Notes under the pieces: model-generated
Told to the model about the DNA's origin: nothing
The model's database searches: none
What the model saw: the letters and a program-made list of their open reading frames with translations, nothing else
In this document: piece after piece, positions 54,032 through 58,417 of the stretch
How the letters are laid out: every line of letters starts with the position of its first letter
Position numbering within the stretch: position 1 is the stretch's first letter
Position numbers and translations under genes: made by a program
Assembly (NCBI RefSeq): GCF_002027705.1
Contig: NZ_MBTG01000037.1
Span: 281-58,697, forward strand
Direction of reading: 5' to 3'
Length of the DNA: 58,417 nt
DNA from: Paenibacillus ferrarius
Lineage (GTDB): Bacteria > Bacillota > Bacilli > Paenibacillales > NBRC-103111

Positions 54032-54943
54032 GTGAAACCTTTAAATGGAAAAGTGGCTTTGGTGGCAGGGGCAACACGCGGCGCTGGTAGAGGAATAGCT
54101 ATCGAATTAGGAGCGGCTGGGGCTACTGTATATGTGACAGGACGCACGACACGAACACAATGCTCTGAGTACAATCGTCCTGAAACGATTGAAGAAACAG
54201 CTGAACTTGTAAGTAATGCTGGTGGCCGCGGGATAGCGGTTCAAGTGGATCATCTGGATCCTGACCAGGTTCAGGCTCTAATTGCTCGCATTGAGAATGA
54301 ACAGGGGAAACTGGATATCTTGGTCAACGATGTTTGGGGGGCTGAATATTTGGCAGAGTGGGAGGTGCCCGTGTGGGAGCACTCGCTTGAGCGAGGGTTT
54401 CGCATGCTGCGGCTTGCGATTGATACGCATATTATTACAAGCCACTTTGCACTTCCACTGCTAATCCGAAACAAGAATGGGCTGGTCATTGAGATAACGG
54501 ACGGCACGGCAGAATACAACGATAAAAACTACCGTTTATCACTGTTTTACGATCTAGCGAAGGCGTCAGTCATTCGTATGGCCCAATCTTTAGCTCATGA
54601 GCTTTCACCTTATAACTGCACAGCAGTAGCAGTGACTCCGGGCTGGATGCGTTCTGAAATCATGCTTGATCACTTTGGTGTTAAGGAAGCAAACTGGCGT
54701 GACGCGACTATGAAGGAACCTCATTTCGTCATCTCGGAATCGCCACGTTTTGTAGGGCGCGCCATTGCCGCGCTATCCGGAGATCTAGAGGTTGCCCGAT
54801 GGAACGGTCACTCGATTTCAAGCGGCAAGCTCGCACAAGTGTATGGTTTTTGTGATCTCGACGGCTCGCAGCCGGACTGTTGGCGGTATCTTGTAGAAGT
54901 GCAGGATGCAGGCAAACCAGCGAATGCTTCTGGTTACCGCTAG
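54032..54943 (+). CDS. SDR family oxidoreductase
   Basis: 303 residues from the GTG at 54032 (GGAAGGAG, 9 bases upstream); a longer frame starts at 53966 without a site. Cofactor motif AGATRGAGRGIAIELGAAGA; VNDVWGAEYLAEWEVPVWEH replaces the usual NNAG; catalytic Tyr and Lys are in SLFYDLAKAS (YDLAK), near 175. It matches the YgfF/Rv-type SDR group acting on unknown substrates. Confidence 0.85.
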   Translation: MKPLNGKVALVAGATRGAGRGIAIELGAAGATVYVTGRTTRTQCSEYNRPETIEETAELVSNAGGRGIAVQVDHLDPDQVQALIARIENEQGKLDILVNDVWGAEYLAEWEVPVWEHSLERGFRMLRLAIDTHIITSHFALPLLIRNKNGLVIEITDGTAEYNDKNYRLSLFYDLAKASVIRMAQSLAHELSPYNCTAVAVTPGWMRSEIMLDHFGVKEANWRDATMKEPHFVISESPRFVGRAIAALSGDLEVARWNGHSISSGKLAQVYGFCDLDGSQPDCWRYLVEVQDAGKPANASGYR

Positions 54944-54969
54944 TATTCAATGACAAAGGCGGTGTAATC

Positions 54970-55113
54970 ATGTTTTATGGTGTAAGTTTATTATTAATTG
55001 GATATTTATTTGCAAGATTCGTTCGTGAAGTGCAAGAAGTGATGGATCTGATTCGTAATGAAATAAGGAATGAGTTAAAAAAGTTGAACAAATCGGAATC
55101 ATTTTCTGAGTAA
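54970..55113 (+). CDS. Small membrane protein of unknown function
   Basis: 47 residues. One hydrophobic segment at the start (MFYGVSLLLIGYLFARFV) followed by a charged helix (LIRNEIRNELKKLNK). ATG follows AAAGGCGGTG. Begins 26 bases after the SDR gene; could be co-transcribed. Unknown function. Confidence 0.5.
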   Translation: MFYGVSLLLIGYLFARFVREVQEVMDLIRNEIRNELKKLNKSESFSE

Positions 55114-55139
55114 GATTTCCTCCATGAAACAAGACCAAC

Positions 55140-55185
55140 ACGGCTCTGATCGCATCATATTGCGAAAGGGCCGTTCTTTGTTTTC
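55140..55185 (+). terminator. Terminator after small membrane protein
   Basis: ACGGCTCT ... AGGGCCGT (one mismatch) followed by TCTTTGTTTTCC. Confidence 0.55.
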
Positions 55186-55303
55186 CAAGAAAATTCAGAA
55201 ATAATTCGGCGGCTTGTCACACCCCATGCAAGAAGCTGGATAAAAGCCAAGGTTTTTGTGTGTTCCTAAGGCGGATTGTTCGGATTTCTTTCTTTTTACT
55301 AGC

Positions 55304-55332
55304 TTTTAAATACGTTATAACTATCATATAAT
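55304..55332 (+). promoter_or_regulatory. mqo: Possible promoter of mqo
   Basis: TATAAT at 55327-55332 with TTTTAA 17 bases upstream; the -35 box is poor. It implies a leader of about 100 bases. Confidence 0.35.
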
Positions 55333-55441
55333 AGTAAATAAGTATTTTAATCTAAAGGGTTAATAATTGATCCAGAAAAGGTGTGTGACTAGGTCGCGCC
55401 TAAATCCTTTCTGCAAATCTTAGGGTATAAGGATGGTAAAA

Positions 55442-56956
55442 ATGAGCAACAGAGAAACTAAAACAGATGTCATCTTAATTGGTGCCGGAATCATGAGTGC
55501 GACGTTAGGGACACTTCTGAAAGAATTAGTACCGGAATGGGAAATTACAGTGTTTGAGAAGCTCGAAAATGCAGGAGAAGAAAGCTCTAATGAATGGAAT
55601 AATGCAGGCACAGGGCATGCGGCATTATGCGAGCTTAACTATACGGTCCAGAAATCAGACGGATCTGTAGATATTAGCAAAGCTATCGCAATTAATGAAC
55701 AGTTCCAGCTTTCTATGCAGTTCTGGTCTTATCTTGTGAACAGCAAGCTGATCCGCAATCCGCAGGACTTTATCATACCATTGCCTCATATGAGTATGGT
55801 GCAAGGGCAGCAAGATGTATCGTTTTTGAAGAAACGTTTTGAAGCGATGTCTAAGAATCCGCTGTTTCAAGGGATGGAATTTTCCGATGATCCTGCCAAA
55901 CTGATGGAATGGATTCCGCTTATTATACAAGATCGTCCATCGAATGAACCCATAGCGGCAACCAAAATTGACACTGGCACAGATGTCAACTTTGGTGCTT
56001 TAACGCGCATATTGTTTGACCACTTAAAGAGTAAAGATGTCGATATTAAATACAAGCATAGCGTTGATAATATGAGACGTACTAGCGATGGCTCATGGGA
56101 ATTGAAAGTACGTAACGACAGAGGTACCGTTGAACGCCATACTGCCAAATTCGTCTTTATCGGAGGCGGGGGAGGAAGCTTGCATTTACTGCAAAAATCC
56201 GGTATTCCTGAAGGAAAACATATCGGAGGCTTCCCGGTAAGCGGAATATTCATGGTGTGTAATAATCCGGATGTTATCGCGCAGCATCATGCCAAAGTAT
56301 ATGGCAAAGCTAAGGTTGGAGCGCCTCCAATGTCTGTTCCGCATCTGGACACAAGATTTATCGATAACAAAAAATCGCTGCTATTTGGACCGTTTGCCGG
56401 CTTCTCGCCAAAGTTTCTGAAAACCGGCTCCATGTTTGATTTGGTAACATCCGTTAAACCGGATAATCTCGTAACGATGTTGTCGGCAGGCGCCAAGAAC
56501 ATGTCATTGACGAAATACCTGATCGAGCAAGTGATGTTATCGAAAGAAAAGCGCATGGAGGAGCTGCGGGAGTTTATCCCGAACGCCAAAAGCGAGGATT
56601 GGGATTTAGAAGTAGCGGGTCAACGTGTGCAAGTAATCAAAGATACGGAAGCAGGCGGCAAAGGAACACTTCAATTCGGTACGGAAGTTATTAGTGCCGC
56701 TGACGGTTCGATTGCAGCATTGCTAGGCGCTTCTCCAGGTGCTTCTACGGCTGTTCACGTTATGCTTGAGGTCATTACCAAATGCTTCCCGAAACATATC
56801 AAAGAGTGGGAACCGAAAATTAAAGAAATGATTCCTTCTTATGGCGTATCGCTCATGGAAAATCCAGAGCTGCTGAACGAAATTCATGCATCAACAGCAG
56901 AGACGCTTGGTCTGAGCGGAAACTCGTCCTTACAGACAGCACGCCAGACTGTATAA
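55442..56956 (+). CDS. mqo: Malate:quinone oxidoreductase
   Basis: 504 residues, full length for MQO. FAD-binding motif DVILIGAGIMSATLGTLLKE near residues 8-27, then EKLENAGEESSNEWNNAGTG (the family block ESS...NNAGTGH), and FPVSGIFMVCNNPDVIAQHH. The C-terminal GASPGASTAVHVMLE is also diagnostic. The enzyme is FAD-dependent, peripherally attached to the membrane, and oxidises malate to oxaloacetate, passing electrons to the quinone pool. Start at ATG 55442 (AAGG 9 bases upstream) or ATG 55433. Stands alone between terminators. Confidence 0.95.
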   Translation: MSNRETKTDVILIGAGIMSATLGTLLKELVPEWEITVFEKLENAGEESSNEWNNAGTGHAALCELNYTVQKSDGSVDISKAIAINEQFQLSMQFWSYLVNSKLIRNPQDFIIPLPHMSMVQGQQDVSFLKKRFEAMSKNPLFQGMEFSDDPAKLMEWIPLIIQDRPSNEPIAATKIDTGTDVNFGALTRILFDHLKSKDVDIKYKHSVDNMRRTSDGSWELKVRNDRGTVERHTAKFVFIGGGGGSLHLLQKSGIPEGKHIGGFPVSGIFMVCNNPDVIAQHHAKVYGKAKVGAPPMSVPHLDTRFIDNKKSLLFGPFAGFSPKFLKTGSMFDLVTSVKPDNLVTMLSAGAKNMSLTKYLIEQVMLSKEKRMEELREFIPNAKSEDWDLEVAGQRVQVIKDTEAGGKGTLQFGTEVISAADGSIAALLGASPGASTAVHVMLEVITKCFPKHIKEWEPKIKEMIPSYGVSLMENPELLNEIHASTAETLGLSGNSSLQTARQTV

Positions 56957-56984
56957 TAAATAATTTTACCACCGGATTATGCGT

Positions 56985-57020
56985 GGGAAAGGGGCCTGCT
57001 TCGCCGCGGCTCCTCTTTTG
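56985..57020 (+). terminator. mqo: Probable terminator of mqo
   Basis: AGGGGCC ... GGCTCCT (one mismatch) followed by CTTTTG. Confidence 0.5.
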
Positions 57021-57033
57021 TTTGAACTGAAAG

Positions 57034-57103
57034 GGAACTAGGATACGCTATTTGACTAAAATTGGGGCGAATTCACGGGCAAGCGGAACTACGGTACGCT
57101 ATT
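57034..57103 (+). repeat. Pair of 20-bp direct repeats, 50 bp apart
   Basis: GGAACTAGGATACGCTATTT (57034-57053) and GGAACTACGGTACGCTATTT (57084-57103) agree in 18 of 20 positions. A related ACGCTATTGACAG follows the right end of the IS element (58398-58410). Confidence 0.6.
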
Positions 57104-57211
57104 TCATCGGTTTTTGCGCCCAATCGTGCTGTTTGAAGTTAGACTATTTCGTAGACACACCTTAAGGAACAACCTTTATAATATAGATATTAAATAAGGT
57201 CGAGGTGTGGC

Positions 57212-57499
57212 ATGGGATCACAACGTGAAAGTTATGATGAGGAATTTAAACGCAAGACAGTTGAACACATGGAGTCTGCTAATAAGAGACCAATTGAAAT
57301 TTCTAAGGAATTAAATATTCCTAAAAGTACCCTAAGTCGGTGGATTAAACAGTACGGCAGTAGAACTGTAGAATCTCAGTCTCAGGTGTTTGTAGACTAT
57401 GAACGAATGAAGAAGTTGGAGCAAAGCATCCTCGAATTAAAAGAGGAAAATGAGATTTTAAAAAAGGCGATGCACTTCTTCACAAAGGACCCGTGCTGA
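57212..57499 (+). CDS. IS3-family transposase OrfA
   Basis: 95 residues with the helix-turn-helix of IS3 OrfA (FKRKTVEHMESANKRPIEIS, LNIPKSTLSRWIKQYG) and a leucine-zipper-like C-terminus (LEQSILELKEENEILKKAM). Binds IS ends. The A6G site AAAAAAG (57460-57466) allows a -1 shift into OrfB. Confidence 0.9.
   Translation: MGSQRESYDEEFKRKTVEHMESANKRPIEISKELNIPKSTLSRWIKQYGSRTVESQSQVFVDYERMKKLEQSILELKEENEILKKAMHFFTKDPC
57460..57466 (+). other. Programmed -1 frameshift heptamer
   Basis: A AAA AAG in the zero frame of OrfA (codons TTA AAA AAG); slipping by -1 continues without a stop into the OrfB frame. Produces the OrfAB transposase, as established for IS3-family elements. Confidence 0.7.
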
Positions 57500-58368
57500 T
57501 TTATTCGTTTATTTATAAACACCGCTTCCAGTACCGGGTCGAGAAGATGTGCACCGTTTTAGAAGTCTCACGAAGCGGATATTACAAATGGATTAAGAGG
57601 GAACCTAGTGCTCGTGAAAAGCGCTTAAAAGCGCTAGATCGGAAGATAAGAAGACTGTTTAATCACTTTAAAAAACGCGCAGGAAGTCCGACGATTACAG
57701 CCGTATTAAGAAAAAATGGGACTGCGGTTTCTTCCAAAACGGTCAGTCGGCGTATGAAGGAAATGGGATTGAAGTCAATAACCGTAAGGAAAGTAACGGC
57801 TACGACGAATTCTAAACATGACTTGCCTGTGTTCGAAAATGTGTTAAATCGTCAGTTTACTGTGCTAGCGCCGAATAAAGCTTGGGTAACGGATATCACT
57901 TACATCCAGACGGGCGAGGGCTGGTTGTATTTGGCAAGCGTAATGGATTTGTACTCTCGCAGAATTGTAGGATTTTCAATGGGAGCTCGAATGACAAGGG
58001 AGCTCGTTTTAGACGCGCTAGAGAAGGCATATAAGCGTCGCAAGCCTGAGCCAGGATTAATTCATCACTCTGATCGTGGCTCTCAATACGCTAGTCATGA
58101 CTACCGCGCAAAGTTACAAGAGTACAAAATGATTGGCAGCATGAGCCGTAAAGGAAATTGCTATGATAACGCTTGTATCGAGTCCTTCCATAGCACGTTG
58201 AAAAAAGAATTTGTGTACCAAACAAAATTTAAGACCCGTAAACAAGCCATGAGAGAACTCTATGCTTACATTGAGTTTGACTATAATCGACTACGACCAC
58301 ATTCTACTCTAGGATACGAGACGGCTCATCATTTCGAACAAATTTACTACAGAAATCAGGCTGTCTAA
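57493..58368 (+). CDS. IS3-family transposase OrfB (catalytic part)
   Basis: 291 residues, overlapping OrfA by 7 bases. DDE triad visible: Asp in WVTDITYIQTGEGWLYLASV, Asp in HHSDRGSQYAS, Glu in CYDNACIESFHSTLKKE. An N-terminal HTH_21 segment (YRVEKMCTVLEVSRSGYYKW) precedes the rve domain. Probably made mainly as the frameshift fusion with OrfA. Confidence 0.92.
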   Translation: MLIYSFIYKHRFQYRVEKMCTVLEVSRSGYYKWIKREPSAREKRLKALDRKIRRLFNHFKKRAGSPTITAVLRKNGTAVSSKTVSRRMKEMGLKSITVRKVTATTNSKHDLPVFENVLNRQFTVLAPNKAWVTDITYIQTGEGWLYLASVMDLYSRRIVGFSMGARMTRELVLDALEKAYKRRKPEPGLIHHSDRGSQYASHDYRAKLQEYKMIGSMSRKGNCYDNACIESFHSTLKKEFVYQTKFKTRKQAMRELYAYIEFDYNRLRPHSTLGYETAHHFEQIYYRNQAV

Positions 58369-58417
58369 TGCCGTGGTTGTTCCTTAATTTTGTGTCTACG
58401 CTATTGACAGAAGTACA

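Larger units (their letters stand above)
57152..58398 (+). mobile_element. IS3-family insertion sequence (IS150-like)
   Basis: About 1.25 kb with terminal inverted repeats TAGACACACCTTAAGGAAC.. (57152-57174) and its complement (58375-58398), 20 of 23-24 positions. Two overlapping transposase frames and a frameshift heptamer. No target duplication can be recognised at either end (TCG/CGC flank). Apparently intact. Confidence 0.88.

Overview
The window looks like part of a Paenibacillus-type chromosome (low-to-moderate G+C Bacillota). The reasons are strong AGGAGG-type ribosome binding sites with frequent TTG and GTG starts, several surface proteins with S-layer-homology (SLH) domains, an lpl-type sugar ABC transporter controlled by a membrane-anchored AraC regulator, ECF sigma/anti-sigma pairs, many MarR/AraC/GNAT/SDR genes, and an IS3-family element. 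I saw no rRNA, tRNA, CRISPR array or prophage. The genus call is inference.

Layout. 1-3.7 kb: 3' part of a giant fibronectin-III/SLH surface protein. 3.8-9.4 kb: small accessory genes (Crp/Fnr regulator facing a DUF4386 membrane protein, MFS drug transporter, GrpB, LtrA, glycosyltransferase). 9.5-12 kb: second SLH protein. 12.2-21.6 kb: a sugar-utilisation locus made of a membrane AraC regulator, two permeases, a solute-binding lipoprotein and a large secreted GH95-like hydrolase with two F5/8C domains. A 37-bp element is shared by the regulator and transporter upstream regions. 21.7-22.8 kb: five tandem copies of a 112-bp unit that abut a decapitated MocR-type aminotransferase gene. 22.9-29.3 kb: HAD phosphatase + M24 peptidase, CPBP protease + two-component system, and a MarR-controlled NmrA-type reductase unit. 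29.3-34 kb (minus strand, visibly GC-rich): a ComP/ComA-like two-component pair with a PDZ-like sensor segment, and an SLH-anchored serine beta-lactamase-like hydrolase. 34.2-43.3 kb: small single genes, hypothetical genes and several gene remnants, a MarR/DoxX unit with a perfect palindromic operator, and a DGPF (YCII) protein + ECF42-like sigma factor. 43.3-57 kb: SDR, SNF2 helicase, AraC/EamA divergent pair, ECF sigma/anti-sigma, AraC, epimerase, SDR and malate:quinone oxidoreductase. 57.1-58.4 kb: complete IS3-family insertion sequence.

How genes work together. The best-supported functional unit is the sugar locus: the hydrolase would release oligosaccharides outside the cell, the lipoprotein and two permeases would import them, and the AraC sensor would control the set (its ATPase, as usual for this transporter class, is probably a shared one encoded elsewhere). 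Small regulons can be read from operators: the MarR at 38.3 kb with DoxX, and the MarR at 27.2 kb with the membrane protein/NmrA pair. Much of the rest is single-gene accessory content with signs of turnover: truncated MocR, PadR, MFS and VOC-like remnants, dispersed hairpin repeats and the IS element. I did not find a defence island or an obviously new multi-gene machine. The most unusual sequence features are the 112-bp tandem array with its dispersed hairpin core and the shared 37-bp control element.
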